Notes: a model not told the origin generated them from the sequence alone. Counted from the stretch's first letter, positions 8,484-17,774 are shown. The stretch is DNA of 64,000 bases from Alcaligenes sp. SDU_A2 (GCF_038237375.1 NZ_CP151273.1:124001-188000), one strand, 5' to 3'. A program made the numbers and translations.

Positions 8484-11090
8484 ATGGATAAAACACTCAT
8501 CATTGCCGAGAAACCTTCTGTCGCCGTAGATATATCACGGGCATTGGGCGGTTTCACGCGAGAAGGTGATTATTTTGAAAGTGATCGCTATGTATTGGCC
8601 TCCAGCATCGGCCACCTGCTGAGCCTGGTGGCACCCAATGATCCCGTGCGCGGCAAATGGAGCTTTACGCATCTGCCCGTCATTCCGCCGCAGTTCGAGC
8701 TCAACCCCACCGACAAGAAATCGACCGAGCGCCTGAAACTGCTGGTCAAGCTGATCAAACGCAAAGATGTCACCGCCGTCATCAACGCCTGTGACGCGGG
8801 CCGCGAAGGCGAGCTGATCTTTCGCTACATCATGCAGTACGCCGGTGCCAAAAAGCCGGTGCAGCGCCTATGGCTGCGCTCCATGACACAATCGGCCATC
8901 CGCGAAGCCTTCGAGAACCTGCGCGACGACGAGGACATGAAGCCGCTCGAATCGGCGGCCCGTTCGCGCGCCGAAGCCGACTGGCTAGTGGGCATCAACG
9001 GCACCCGCGCCATGACCGCCTTCAACAGCAAAGACGGCGGTTTTTTCAAGACACCGGTCGGTCGCGTGCAGACACCGACACTGGCCATTGTGAACGAGCG
9101 CGAAAACCGCATCCGCAAATTTGTCTCGCGCGACTACTGGGAAGTCCATGCCGACTTCATTGCGGCCGCCGGTCTGTACACAGGCCGCTGGTTCGATCCC
9201 AAGTTCGCCAAGGACGAACACGACCCGGAAAAGAAAGACTCGCGCCTGTGGTCTCTGGCCGCCGCCCAGAGCATCGTGGCCGCCTGCCGCGACAAGCCAG
9301 GCGTGGTCACCGAAGAATCCAAACCCAGCACGCAGATGTCGCCCGCCTTGTTCGATCTGACCTCGCTGCAACGCGAAGCCAACTCGCGCTTCGGTTTTTC
9401 CGCTAAAACCACGCTGGCGCTGGCCCAGACGCTGTACGAACGCCACAAGGCCCTGACCTACCCGCGTACCGATTCGCGCTACCTGCCCGAAGACTACGTG
9501 GGCACGGTCAAGGACACCATGCGTGCCTTGGCCGACAGCGGCACACCCGCTTGCGCATCGGTGCAACCCTTTGCCCGCACAGTGGTCGAGAACAGCTGGG
9601 TCAAGCCCAACCGCCGCATCTTCGACAACAAGAAGGTGTCGGACCACTTCGCCATCATCCCCACGCTGCAAATCCCGCGCGAACTGAGCGATGCCGAAAA
9701 CAAAATCTACGAGCTGATCACGCGCCGCTTCCTGGCCGTATTTTTTCCGGTGGCCGAATTCAAGGTCACCACCCGCATTACGGAAGTATCCGGCCACCAC
9801 TTCAAAACAGAAGGCAAAGTGCTGGTGTCCCCCGGCTGGCTGGCCATTTACGGCCGCGATGCCCAGGGTGAAGATGCCTCGCTGGTGCCGGTGGCCGACG
9901 GCGAGAAAGTGCGCACCGAAGATATCGCACCCAAAGGCTTGGCCACCAAGCCGCCGGCACGCTTTACCGAAGCCACGCTGCTCTCGGCCATGGAAGGAGC
10001 CGGCAAGCTGGTGGACGACGAAGCCCTGCGCGAAGCCATGTCCGAACGCGGGCTGGGCACGCCGGCTACGCGGGCTGCCATTATCGAAGGCTTGCTCAAC
10101 GAGGCCTACCTGCGCCGCGAAGGCCGCGAACTGGTGCCCAGCGCCAAGGCGCGTCAATTAATGACGCTGCTCTCGGGCCTGGGCGTCAGCGAACTGACCT
10201 CGCCCGAGCTGACCGGCGAATGGGAACACCAGCTCAAACAGATCGAGCAACGCCAGTTGGACCGCGATGTATTCATGCGCGAGATCGCCCAGATGACCCA
10301 GGTCATCGTCAAGCGTGCCAAAGAATACGAACGCGATACCGTGCCCGGCGACTACGCCACCTTGCAGACCCCCTGCCCCAAATGCGGCGGCGTGGTCAAA
10401 GAAAACTACCGCCGGTATGCCTGCACAGCCTGCGATTTTTCAATCGGCAAGCACCCTGGCGGGCGCACGTTTGAATTGCCCGAAGTCGAAGAGCTGCTGG
10501 CCAAGAAAGAACTGGGTCCGCTGCCCGGCTTCATCAGCAAGATGGGTCGCCCCTTTGCCGCCATCCTGCGCATTACCGACGAATACAAGCTGGAATTTGA
10601 TTTCGGCCAAAACGATGAAGACGACGAAGAGGCCATCGACTTCAGTGGTCAGACCGCGGTAGGCCCTTGCCCCAAGTGCCAGTCCAATGTGTTTGAACAT
10701 GGCCTGCGCTTTATCTGCGAAAAATCGGCCGGCCCAGCCAAATCCTGCGACTTCCGCAGCGGCAAAGTCATTTTGCAGCAGGAAATTACCCGCGAACAAA
10801 TGGGCAAGCTACTGAACGACGGCAAGACCGACTTGCTGGACGGTTTTGTGTCCTCGCGCACCAACCGCAAATTCAAAGCTTTCCTGGTACGCCAGCCCGA
10901 CGGCAAAATAGGCTTCGAGTTCGAGCCACGTCCCGAAAAGCCCGGCCGCAAGACCGCCGCCAAGAAAACCACGGCCAAGGCCGCCACCAAAGCCGCCGCC
11001 AAAAAGACGGCTGCCAAAAAAACGGCAGCGAAAAAGACAGCAGTAAAGAAAACAGCCGCCAAGAAAGCGGCTGCCAAGACGGCGGAATAA
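8484..11090 (+). CDS. topB: DNA topoisomerase III with alanine/lysine-rich tail
   Basis: The 868-residue type IA topoisomerase begins with the TOPRIM domain (LIIAEKPSVAVDISRALG; acidic cluster INACDAGREGELIFRYI near residue 100). The nucleophilic tyrosine lies in TYPRTDSRY near residue 326. Two C-terminal zinc-ribbon-like segments follow (CPKCGGVV...CTACDF near 632 and CPKCQSNV near 728). It should relax and decatenate single-stranded DNA crossings. The last 50 or so residues are a repeat of KKTAAKKTAA-type units like histone H1, a DNA-binding extension seen in some Burkholderiales proteins. Confidence 0.95.
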   Translation: MDKTLIIAEKPSVAVDISRALGGFTREGDYFESDRYVLASSIGHLLSLVAPNDPVRGKWSFTHLPVIPPQFELNPTDKKSTERLKLLVKLIKRKDVTAVINACDAGREGELIFRYIMQYAGAKKPVQRLWLRSMTQSAIREAFENLRDDEDMKPLESAARSRAEADWLVGINGTRAMTAFNSKDGGFFKTPVGRVQTPTLAIVNERENRIRKFVSRDYWEVHADFIAAAGLYTGRWFDPKFAKDEHDPEKKDSRLWSLAAAQSIVAACRDKPGVVTEESKPSTQMSPALFDLTSLQREANSRFGFSAKTTLALAQTLYERHKALTYPRTDSRYLPEDYVGTVKDTMRALADSGTPACASVQPFARTVVENSWVKPNRRIFDNKKVSDHFAIIPTLQIPRELSDAENKIYELITRRFLAVFFPVAEFKVTTRITEVSGHHFKTEGKVLVSPGWLAIYGRDAQGEDASLVPVADGEKVRTEDIAPKGLATKPPARFTEATLLSAMEGAGKLVDDEALREAMSERGLGTPATRAAIIEGLLNEAYLRREGRELVPSAKARQLMTLLSGLGVSELTSPELTGEWEHQLKQIEQRQLDRDVFMREIAQMTQVIVKRAKEYERDTVPGDYATLQTPCPKCGGVVKENYRRYACTACDFSIGKHPGGRTFELPEVEELLAKKELGPLPGFISKMGRPFAAILRITDEYKLEFDFGQNDEDDEEAIDFSGQTAVGPCPKCQSNVFEHGLRFICEKSAGPAKSCDFRSGKVILQQEITREQMGKLLNDGKTDLLDGFVSSRTNRKFKAFLVRQPDGKIGFEFEPRPEKPGRKTAAKKTTAKAATKAAAKKTAAKKTAAKKTAVKKTAAKKAAAKTAE

Positions 11091-11108
11091 GGCATTTTGA
11101 AAGCAGAG

Positions 11109-11141
11109 AAAGCGGCCTCCAGATGGGGGCCGCTTTTTTTT
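11109..11141 (+). terminator. intrinsic terminator of topB
   Basis: AGCGGCC pairs with GGCCGCT and is followed by eight T residues; it starts 19 bases after the topB stop codon. Confidence 0.88.
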
Positions 11142-11210
11142 CCCCCATGTCCTCCAGTGCTTTGGCTGGCTGGCAAATCGTCTGGACCCAATACAGCACA
11201 TCCTTATCAA

Positions 11211-11347
11211 CTTGAGGGAAAGGAGAACGGAGCGGCAGGCTGGGCCTGCGCCCGTGCTTCGCACGGGTACCCTTGTCAGCTACCCAGGTCAGGCGCCTGC
11301 GACGCAGACCCTGACCCGCCTGCCGCTCCGCTCTCCTTTCCCTCAAG
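11211..11347. repeat. 137-bp intergenic element bounded by 30-bp inverted repeats
   Basis: Bases 11211-11240 are the inverse complement of 11318-11347 with one mismatch. Inside is a perfect hairpin CCCGTGC-TTC-GCACGGG at 11251-11267 and a looser GGTCAG/CTGACC pairing around 11288-11315. No open frame of note and no clear target-site duplication were seen. It could be a MITE-like element, a cruciform or a structured RNA. It lies in the gene-free stretch 11142-11787, whose remaining sequence shows nothing recognisable. Confidence 0.7.
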
Positions 11348-11479
11348 CCTGCACCACCGCTTACCGTCCAGACAACAAGACCTTCAGCAAGCTCGACAAG
11401 CAGGCATAAACAATACGTCGGCGCGCTCGCCTAAATTCAAGACTTCTATTCGGGCAACGATGGCAAAGAACCCCTGTGA

Positions 11480-11713
11480 GCCGGTCAGGCTCCGGGCATG
11501 GTCGTCGGGGCGGGTCAGGCGGCTTACCGCAGGCGAAGGACCGTGCAGGGAGGCAAGCGCCTTGCTGTGTGAGTCCGGCGCTTGTGGTTCGTCCGGGGGG
11601 CGAACCGCCCGGACGAGTTCAAGGCGCGCCCGAAACGGTCCTTCGACCAGGGAACCGGCGCGCAGCGCCGGCAAGCTGTCAGCCCGGACGACCATGCCCG
11701 GAGCCTGACCGGC
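11480..11713. repeat. 234-bp intergenic element bounded by 31-bp inverted repeats, with inner hairpins
   Basis: Bases 11480-11510 are the inverse complement of 11683-11713 with one mismatch. The interior contains a stem CAAGCGCC / GGCGCTTG (11554-11561 / 11577-11584) whose loop includes TGCTGTGTGAG, and a second stem built from TCGTCCGGG / CCGGACGA near 11589-11616. The loop motif and the following GGTTCGTCCGGGGG recur at 17738-17774. No transposase or coding potential was seen. Confidence 0.7.
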
Positions 11714-11787
11714 GTCATCCTGCTTTCTTCAGCCCCAGCTCATCAACACAGATCACTGCGACGGCAGCACAAAAACAAACCGAAAGG

Positions 11788-12222
11788 CTAGAACGGAAAG
11801 TAGAACAAGGACTTGGCCAGCACGACGATCAGCAACACATGCACAAAGACGCTACGATGGATCAAGCGCGAACGCTGACCTGTCATGGCACCACGACGGG
11901 TCAAGACCATGACGGCAATGAAATGCCCAAAGACGCTTAACGCCAATGCAATCTTGGCCCCCAGCAGCCAGGCCGGAGCGCCCCCGGCCGCCAACAGGGC
12001 GCGATGCTGCCAGGCCAGACCCAGCCCGGCACCATACAGCACCAGCAACACCCAGGGCATGATGCGGCGCGCGCGCCGACCCAGCTCCATTTCGACGGTG
12101 CGCATCGCCGTCTTGGGAACACGACGGGCAATCGGCGCGAGCATCAGCACCTCGAAAAATACCGTGCCGATAAAAAACAGGGCGGCCAGCAAATGGGCCA
12201 GCAACAAGGCCAGATACGTCAT
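11788..12222 (-). CDS. CopD-like small integral membrane protein
   Basis: The 144-residue protein starts MTYLALLLAHLLAALFFIGTVFFEV and has four hydrophobic segments separated by short loops, with an early histidine (His9) as in CopD/YcnJ- and SirB-like haem or copper membrane proteins. The open frame continues upstream, but the ATG at 12222 gives a clean first membrane helix. It lies 29 bases after the TRAP large permease gene on the same strand and may be cotranscribed. A copper role is only suggested by family resemblance. Confidence 0.65.
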   Translation of the reverse strand: MTYLALLLAHLLAALFFIGTVFFEVLMLAPIARRVPKTAMRTVEMELGRRARRIMPWVLLVLYGAGLGLAWQHRALLAAGGAPAWLLGAKIALALSVFGHFIAVMVLTRRGAMTGQRSRLIHRSVFVHVLLIVVLAKSLFYFPF

Positions 12223-12251
12223 GAAAGCACCGAAACAAGGCGAACGATGAA

Positions 12252-13529
12252 CTAACGATACACCAGGTCCCGTGCCCACAGGCTGACTTCAGGCACATAG
12301 CTGATCACCATCAAACACGCCATCACCACCAGCACAAAAGGCAAAAGCGGCCGAACCAGTTTTTCCAGCGAAATGCCCGCCACCGCGCAGGCGGCAAACA
12401 AATTGACGCCAAACGGTGGGGTCACCATGCCCAAAGCCAGATTGACTACCATAATGACCCCGAAATGGGCCGGATCAATACCGAAATGCAGAGCCACCGG
12501 CAACAGCAACGGAGCCAGCACCACAATCGATGCGGAGGTTTCGATGAACATGCCGATGAAAAACAAGGCGGCATTCACCCCCAGCAGGAAAGTCATAGGA
12601 CTGGTAAAAATCTCGCCCAGCCAGGCCCCCAAGGCGGCCGGAATGCCGGCGCGATTCAACAAAAAGCCAAACACCCCGGCGTTGGCAATAATAAACATGA
12701 TGACAGCCGTGGACACCACCGAACGGTGCAGCACCTTGGACAGATCGCGCAGACTTAATGTCCGGTACACAAACAGGCCGATGAACAAGGCATACACCAC
12801 CGCCACCGCCGACGCTTCGGTAGGCGTAAAAACGCCACCATAAATGCCACCCAGAATAATCACCGGCATCAACAGCGCCAGCCAGGCCTGGCGCAATGCC
12901 GGCCACAGGCGCAAGCGCCCCTGACCGTCCTGCAGACCCAGACCGTGACGGCGCGCATACAGCCACACATACAACATCAAAGCCCCACCGATCAGCAGCC
13001 CCGGCCCCAGACCCGCCACGAACAGTTCACCCACCGATGTATCCGTGGACACGGCAAATAAAATCATGGGAATCGAAGGCGGGATGATCACGCCCAATTC
13101 CGCCGCCGAAGCCTGCAAAGAGGCCGCAAACGGGCGCGGATAGCCATGACGCACCATCGCAGGTATCAGGATGGCACCCACGGCAAACGTCGTGGCTACA
13201 CTGGAACCGGCCACAGCGGCAAAAATCATGCAGGTCAGCACGCAACTACAGGCCAACCCGCCCTGAAAACCGCCCACCACACTCTTGGCAAATTCCACCA
13301 TGCGGCTCGAAATGCCACCGGCCTCCATCAAGTTCCCGGCCAGGATGAAAAACGGCACGGCCACCAAAGGATACTTATCCAGCGCCGCGTACAACTGCTG
13401 GGCAATGACCAGAAAGGTCATGCGCCCTTCCCAAGCCACCCCGGCCATATTGGCCAGACCGACAGCAATGGCTACCGGCACGGTCAACACGAAAAACAAC
13501 AACATGGACAAGAGCATGATCTGGGGCAC
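12252..13529 (-). CDS. TRAP transporter large permease (DctM type)
   Basis: The 425-residue protein has about twelve membrane segments and the DctM landmarks, such as PVAIAVGLANMAG at the N-terminus, AEGVIIPPSIPMI-like text near residue 150 and GVFTPTEASAVAVVYAL near 230. The start is a GTG at 13529 with GGAGAAG upstream. It forms the main transmembrane unit of a sodium-driven organic-acid importer with the two genes that precede it in transcription (small permease and binding protein). Confidence 0.92.
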   Translation of the reverse strand: MPQIMLLSMLLFFVLTVPVAIAVGLANMAGVAWEGRMTFLVIAQQLYAALDKYPLVAVPFFILAGNLMEAGGISSRMVEFAKSVVGGFQGGLACSCVLTCMIFAAVAGSSVATTFAVGAILIPAMVRHGYPRPFAASLQASAAELGVIIPPSIPMILFAVSTDTSVGELFVAGLGPGLLIGGALMLYVWLYARRHGLGLQDGQGRLRLWPALRQAWLALLMPVIILGGIYGGVFTPTEASAVAVVYALFIGLFVYRTLSLRDLSKVLHRSVVSTAVIMFIIANAGVFGFLLNRAGIPAALGAWLGEIFTSPMTFLLGVNAALFFIGMFIETSASIVVLAPLLLPVALHFGIDPAHFGVIMVVNLALGMVTPPFGVNLFAACAVAGISLEKLVRPLLPFVLVVMACLMVISYVPEVSLWARDLVYR

Positions 13530-13549
13530 GACGTCTTCTCCGGTTCAGG

Positions 13550-14047
13550 CTAGAGCTGCGTATCGTCAACGACCGCAGGAGCGGGATTATCGAGCCAGCG
13601 CGCCAGCAAACCCAACATAGCCAGCACCGCGCCGATCGGAATGGCAATGTACACCCAGGAAATGGACCATTCCAGACTGGGCATGGTCTGAAACCGCACG
13701 CGCCAGCTCATCTGCCCGCCCACCCAGGCCAGCAAAGCAAAAAAGACCAGGCAGATCAGCAACACCGCGCCATCCAACCAGCGCTGCGCACGCGCCTTTA
13801 ACCAAAGACGCGCCACGTCTACGCTTAACATGGCCCCCTGACGCAAGGCCAGGCACAGGCCCAGCATGACTGTCCAGATCAGCGCCGCCCGCGACCAGGC
13901 CTCGCTCCAGTCGGCAGGCGACTGGAGCAGGAAACGGGCAATGACCTGATAAAACGCCGCCAGCACGGCCGACAACAACAAGGCCTGCGCCAGCCAGGAC
14001 ACGCCCCGGAACAGCCCCCGGTCCAGAATGGACAGCACGGCTTTCAT
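13550..14047 (-). CDS. TRAP transporter small permease (DctQ type)
   Basis: The 165-residue protein has four hydrophobic segments, including the SEAWSRAALIWTVMLG block typical of DctQ. It lies 20 bases from the large permease gene and 12 bases from the binding-protein gene, in the order P-Q-M on the minus strand. Confidence 0.88.
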   Translation of the reverse strand: MKAVLSILDRGLFRGVSWLAQALLLSAVLAAFYQVIARFLLQSPADWSEAWSRAALIWTVMLGLCLALRQGAMLSVDVARLWLKARAQRWLDGAVLLICLVFFALLAWVGGQMSWRVRFQTMPSLEWSISWVYIAIPIGAVLAMLGLLARWLDNPAPAVVDDTQL

Positions 14048-14059
14048 GGTGCGCGCCGC

Positions 14060-15037
14060 TTACTGGGTCTGACGTATCGCGTCGACCAGCTCCTGGCCGA
14101 ACTGCTTGTAATACTGCGGGTAAACGGGCTCGACCGCTTTGGCAAACGCCGCATGATCCACGGTATTGACCTGCATGCCCTGTTCCTTGACCGCATCCAC
14201 GCCGGACTTTTCGATGTCGTCCACATAGACGCGCATGGCCTGGGCGGCGGCCACGCCCGCCTCCTTGAACAATTGTTTGTCGGCATCGGACAGGCCATCG
14301 TACGTAGCGGGCGACATCAGCACCAGTGCAGGACCGTACACATGCGCGGTCAGCGACAGGTATTTCTGCAACTGCGGCAGCTTGGCCGACACAATGACCG
14401 ACAAGGGGTTTTCCTGCCCGTCTATGGTGCCTTGCTGCAAAGCCGTGGCCACTTCCGGCCAGGCCATGGGGGTCGCCAGGATACCCATCTGCCGGAAAGC
14501 GGCGATATGGATGGGATTTTCCGTGGTGCGGATCTTCAGGCCCTTGGCATCGTCGGGCGTGACGACCGGACGCACATTATTGGTCAAATGCCGGAAACCC
14601 TGCTCTCCCCAGGCCAGCGCCACAATGCCGCGCTTGGGGAACTCGGCCAACATGTCCTGACCGATCTTGCCGTCCAGCACATGGCGGGCATGGTTCAGAT
14701 CACGAAACAGAAAGGGAATGTCGAACACACCGGTCTTGGGCACAAAGTTCAGCGTGGCCCCCGTAGACACAATAGCCAGGTCTATCGTGCCCAGTTGCAA
14801 GCCCTCGATCACCTCTCGTTCGCCACCCAAGGCGCTATTCGGGAAAGCCTCGACCTTATACTGCCCACCTTTTTCCAGCGATTCGGCCAAAGCCTTGGCA
14901 CCGGCACCATAGTGCGAGCTGGTGGACAAGGCATAGGCCAGTTTCAGCGGGGTTTGCGCCCCTGCCGCCGCCGTCCAGCTCAAGCCCAGGGTCAGGGCCG
15001 CGGCCAGCAGGCCGTTCTTCATCCGTTTGCACAGCAT
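14060..15037 (-). CDS. TRAP transporter substrate-binding protein (DctP type)
   Basis: The 325-residue periplasmic protein has an N-terminal signal peptide (NGLLAAALTLGLSWTAAAGAQ). The core shows the DctP features GLKIRTTENPIH near residue 165 with the carboxylate-binding arginine, and GTIDGQENPLSVI near 205. A strong GGAGG site precedes the ATG. The substrate is probably a carboxylate, but the sequence does not say which. A homologous binding protein is at 19706-20731, encoded in the second TRAP set. Confidence 0.92.
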   Translation of the reverse strand: MLCKRMKNGLLAAALTLGLSWTAAAGAQTPLKLAYALSTSSHYGAGAKALAESLEKGGQYKVEAFPNSALGGEREVIEGLQLGTIDLAIVSTGATLNFVPKTGVFDIPFLFRDLNHARHVLDGKIGQDMLAEFPKRGIVALAWGEQGFRHLTNNVRPVVTPDDAKGLKIRTTENPIHIAAFRQMGILATPMAWPEVATALQQGTIDGQENPLSVIVSAKLPQLQKYLSLTAHVYGPALVLMSPATYDGLSDADKQLFKEAGVAAAQAMRVYVDDIEKSGVDAVKEQGMQVNTVDHAAFAKAVEPVYPQYYKQFGQELVDAIRQTQ

Positions 15038-15122
15038 GACTTCCCCTCCAGTTGGTATGGAACAGACTATTTAAATCGCAGGCGGGACGCGGCAACATAG
15101 GGGTTTCCACGCCCGCGCCGGT

Positions 15123-16859
15123 TTATTCTTCCACGTACCAGTTGTCTTCGGACAGCATCACCTGCTGGTGTCCATAGCCGGCCGGCATCATGGGAAAGCA
15201 ATTTTCCAGGGCCAGGACTTCCACATTCAAGAAGAACGGGCCATCGTGCGCCAGGCAGCGCTCCAGCGCCGCATCCAACTGATCGGGCTGGGATACCGAC
15301 TGGGCCTGCCAGCCAAAGGCGCGGGCCAAGGCCACAAAATCCGGCAAGGCCTCGTTATAACTGTGGCTATACCGCCCGTCGTGAATCAATTCCTGCCACT
15401 GGCGCACCATGCCCATATGACGGTTATTGCACAGAATGACTTTGACTGGGGCACGATGCTGCACGGCCGTGGCCAGTTCCTGGATATTCATCAACACCGA
15501 CGCATCGCCGCTGACGCACACCACCAGCTTGTCCGGGTGCGCCACCTGCGCGCCCAGCGCCGCCGGCAGACCATAGCCCATCGTGCCGGCGCCGCCCGAG
15601 GTCAGCCAGCGGCGTGGCCGGTTGAAACGGATGTACTGCGCCGCCCACATCTGATGCTGACCGACATCGGTAGACACAATCGCATCCCGCCCCGCCAGAT
15701 GCGCATCCAGGCTTTGCAGCAAATGCTGGGGCAAGATGGCATCGGCGCGCGGCGTCACCTTCAGACACTCCTGGGCGCGCCAGACCCCGATGCGCTGCCA
15801 CCAGTCGTCCAAGCGCCCATCGGGCAGCTCGTGCAGTGACAGTTCTTTGCGCAACGCGCGCAGCAGCGGGTAACAATCGCCCACCAGCGCCACGTCGGCA
15901 CGCACCACCTTGTCGATGGAGCCGGGATCGATATCGATATGAATCTTGCTGGCATGCGGACAAAAGTCCGACAGCCGACCGGTGATGCGGTCATCGAACC
16001 GCGCACCGACGCAGATGATCAGGTCGGCATGGTGCATGGCCAAATTGGCCTCCAGCGTGCCGTGCATGCCCAGCATGCCCACGAACTGCGCATCCTTAGC
16101 CGGATAGGCACCCAGCCCCATCAGGGTCAGGGTGCAGGGCGCGCCGGTTTCCTGCACCAGACTGGTGAAGGCATGGCAGGCATCGGCCCCGGAATTAATT
16201 AAACCGCCGCCGCCATAGAACACGGGGCGGCGGGCGTGGGCGATCAAGGCAGCCGCACGCTTAATCGCCGCTTCCTGAACCGGCGAGGCCTGAGCGACGG
16301 GCGCTTGCGCTTCCTCGGGTTCTACATGGGCCGCCGGAGCGGCCGCCATCTGGATATCCTTGGGAAAATCCAACAGCACCGGGCCGGGACGGCCCTGCAT
16401 GCACAGGCGCAGCGCCTTGGCACCCAGCGCCGCCACGTCCTCGACACGGCGCACCTGGGCATTCCATTTGGTCACAGGGCGCGAGATGCCCACGGCATCG
16501 CACTCCTGAAAGGCAGACGTGCCAATCGCCGTGGTGGCCACCTGGCCGCTGATGCACAATACCGGAATGGAATCGCACAAGGCATCAAGCAAACCCGACG
16601 TGGTATTGGCCATGCCAGGGCCGGAGGTGACCAGCACCACGCCGGGTTTGCCTGTGCTGCGCGCATAGCCTTCGGCCGCATGCACGGCAGCCTGCTCGTG
16701 ACGCACCAGAATGTGGCGAATTCGCGGCTCGGCATACAGAGCGTCGTACAGCGGTAACACCGCTCCGCCAGGATATCCAAAAATGGTATCCACCCCCTGG
16801 GCGATCAAAGTTTCAAGCAAGAGTTGCGCGCCGTTGCGAGCGATCGGTTCGACTGACAT
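15123..16859 (-). CDS. acetolactate-synthase-like ThDP enzyme, catalytic subunit
   Basis: The 578-residue protein has the three-domain layout of acetolactate synthase: N-terminal pyrimidine-binding domain with [15 protein letters not shown] and the catalytic glutamate in [15 protein letters not shown], a central domain, and a C-terminal diphosphate-binding domain with [15 protein letters not shown]. The ATG at 16859 is preferred over an in-frame TTG at 16877. No ilvN regulatory subunit or other branched-chain gene is adjacent; the gene instead sits 85 bases upstream of a TRAP operon on the same strand. It may be a housekeeping isozyme or a catabolic relative working on the imported acid. Confidence 0.85.
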   Translation of the reverse strand: MSVEPIARNGAQLLLETLIAQGVDTIFGYPGGAVLPLYDALYAEPRIRHILVRHEQAAVHAAEGYARSTGKPGVVLVTSGPGMANTTSGLLDALCDSIPVLCISGQVATTAIGTSAFQECDAVGISRPVTKWNAQVRRVEDVAALGAKALRLCMQGRPGPVLLDFPKDIQMAAAPAAHVEPEEAQAPVAQASPVQEAAIKRAAALIAHARRPVFYGGGGLINSGADACHAFTSLVQETGAPCTLTLMGLGAYPAKDAQFVGMLGMHGTLEANLAMHHADLIICVGARFDDRITGRLSDFCPHASKIHIDIDPGSIDKVVRADVALVGDCYPLLRALRKELSLHELPDGRLDDWWQRIGVWRAQECLKVTPRADAILPQHLLQSLDAHLAGRDAIVSTDVGQHQMWAAQYIRFNRPRRWLTSGGAGTMGYGLPAALGAQVAHPDKLVVCVSGDASVLMNIQELATAVQHRAPVKVILCNNRHMGMVRQWQELIHDGRYSHSYNEALPDFVALARAFGWQAQSVSQPDQLDAALERCLAHDGPFFLNVEVLALENCFPMMPAGYGHQQVMLSEDNWYVEE

Positions 16860-16939
16860 GGTTACGTGGCCCTGCAAGTTCGGTAAGAGTAAGATAGAGA
16901 TCGCCTTCCAGTTTATTCTTTTTTACAGGCACTTCGCTC

Positions 16940-17665
16940 ATGGTCGCTCCACGCCAGCCCTGGCACATCGTCAAACCCTCGCAGTTGCATGGCAACGGCG
17001 TGTTCGCCAACCGGGATATTCCGGCCGGCACCCGCATCCTGCAATATGCCGGCAAACGGCTGACGCCCGAGCAGGCCGACGCGATGTTCCCCGTCAATCC
17101 GGACGATCCTTTCCACACGTTCTTCTTTGCGTTGAGCAACGGCAAGATCGTGGACGGCGGGCAAGGCGGCAACGACTCGCGCTGGATCAACCATTCCTGC
17201 GCCCCCAACTGCGAAGGCCACGAAAACAGCGATGGTTCGCGCGTGTTTATCGTCGCCATGCGCGATATCCCGGCCGGGCAAGAACTCTTGTACGACTATT
17301 CGCTGGTCATCGATGACGAAATCACCGACGAACTTAAACAGAACTACCGCTGCCTGTGCGGTGCCCCCCAGTGCCGCGGCACCATGATCGCCCCACAACC
17401 GGCCGACGAACGCCGCCAGGCCGCTGCAAACGAACTGCGCGCCGCCGCCGCCGAGCTGGAAGCCGAACTGGAACACGCCCGCACGGCCCCGCTGGGAAAG
17501 CCAGCCAAGACCGAGGTCTCGGTGGACGAGGATAACGACGACAAGAGGAAAGACAAAAAGAAAAACAAGAAAGATAAAAAGTCCAAAAAGAAAAAGGACG
17601 GCAAAAAAGACAAAAAAGCCGATAAAAAAGAGAAAAAGGACAAGAAAGAAAACAAGAAGAAGTAG
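16940..17665 (+). CDS. SET-domain protein-lysine methyltransferase with lysine-rich tail
   Basis: The 241-residue protein holds a complete SET core: GNGVFANRDIPAGTRILQYAG (residues 18-38), the S-adenosylmethionine and active-site motif RWINHSCAPNC (81-91), the ELLYDY tyrosine motif (115-120) and a post-SET zinc-binding segment CLCG...CRG (138-147). After a short helical linker, residues 200-241 are almost entirely Lys with Asp. SET proteins methylate lysines in proteins; bacterial targets are mostly unknown. The tail could bind nucleic acid or be a self-methylation substrate. It is divergent from the acetolactate-synthase-like gene with 80 bases between starts. Confidence 0.9.
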   Translation: MVAPRQPWHIVKPSQLHGNGVFANRDIPAGTRILQYAGKRLTPEQADAMFPVNPDDPFHTFFFALSNGKIVDGGQGGNDSRWINHSCAPNCEGHENSDGSRVFIVAMRDIPAGQELLYDYSLVIDDEITDELKQNYRCLCGAPQCRGTMIAPQPADERRQAAANELRAAAAELEAELEHARTAPLGKPAKTEVSVDEDNDDKRKDKKKNKKDKKSKKKKDGKKDKKADKKEKKDKKENKKK

Positions 17666-17733
17666 GACGCCTGCCGGGTCGGCGGGCCAATCAGGGCCTG
17701 CGCCTTGTCAGGACGTTGGGGCGAAAGGCAAGG

Positions 17734-17774
17734 AGCGTGCTGTTTGAGGAGCACGCTGGCGGCTCGTCCGGGGG
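17734..17774 (+). repeat. intergenic hairpin repeat, second copy of the family at 11554-11599
   Basis: AGCGTGCT / AGCACGCT form an eight-base stem around GTTTGAGG. The motif TGCTGTTTGAG (17738) is followed 23 bases on by GGCTCGTCCGGGGG, matching TGCTGTGTGAG and GGTTCGTCCGGGGG at 11563 and 11586 with the same spacing and one difference in each. The stems differ in sequence but keep pairing. It lies in the 181-base gap before the TRAP small permease gene. Confidence 0.6.

Noticed and set aside
10970-11085. DNA tandem repeat in the topB tail as a microsatellite
   Set aside because: The repeat unit is conserved as amino acids with varied codons, so it is better described as a protein feature.
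11091-11787. Several frames of 60-200 codons between topB and the CopD-like gene
   Set aside because: They run through inverted-repeat elements, overlap each other on both strands and have Arg/Pro/Ser-rich text without motifs or ribosome-binding sites.
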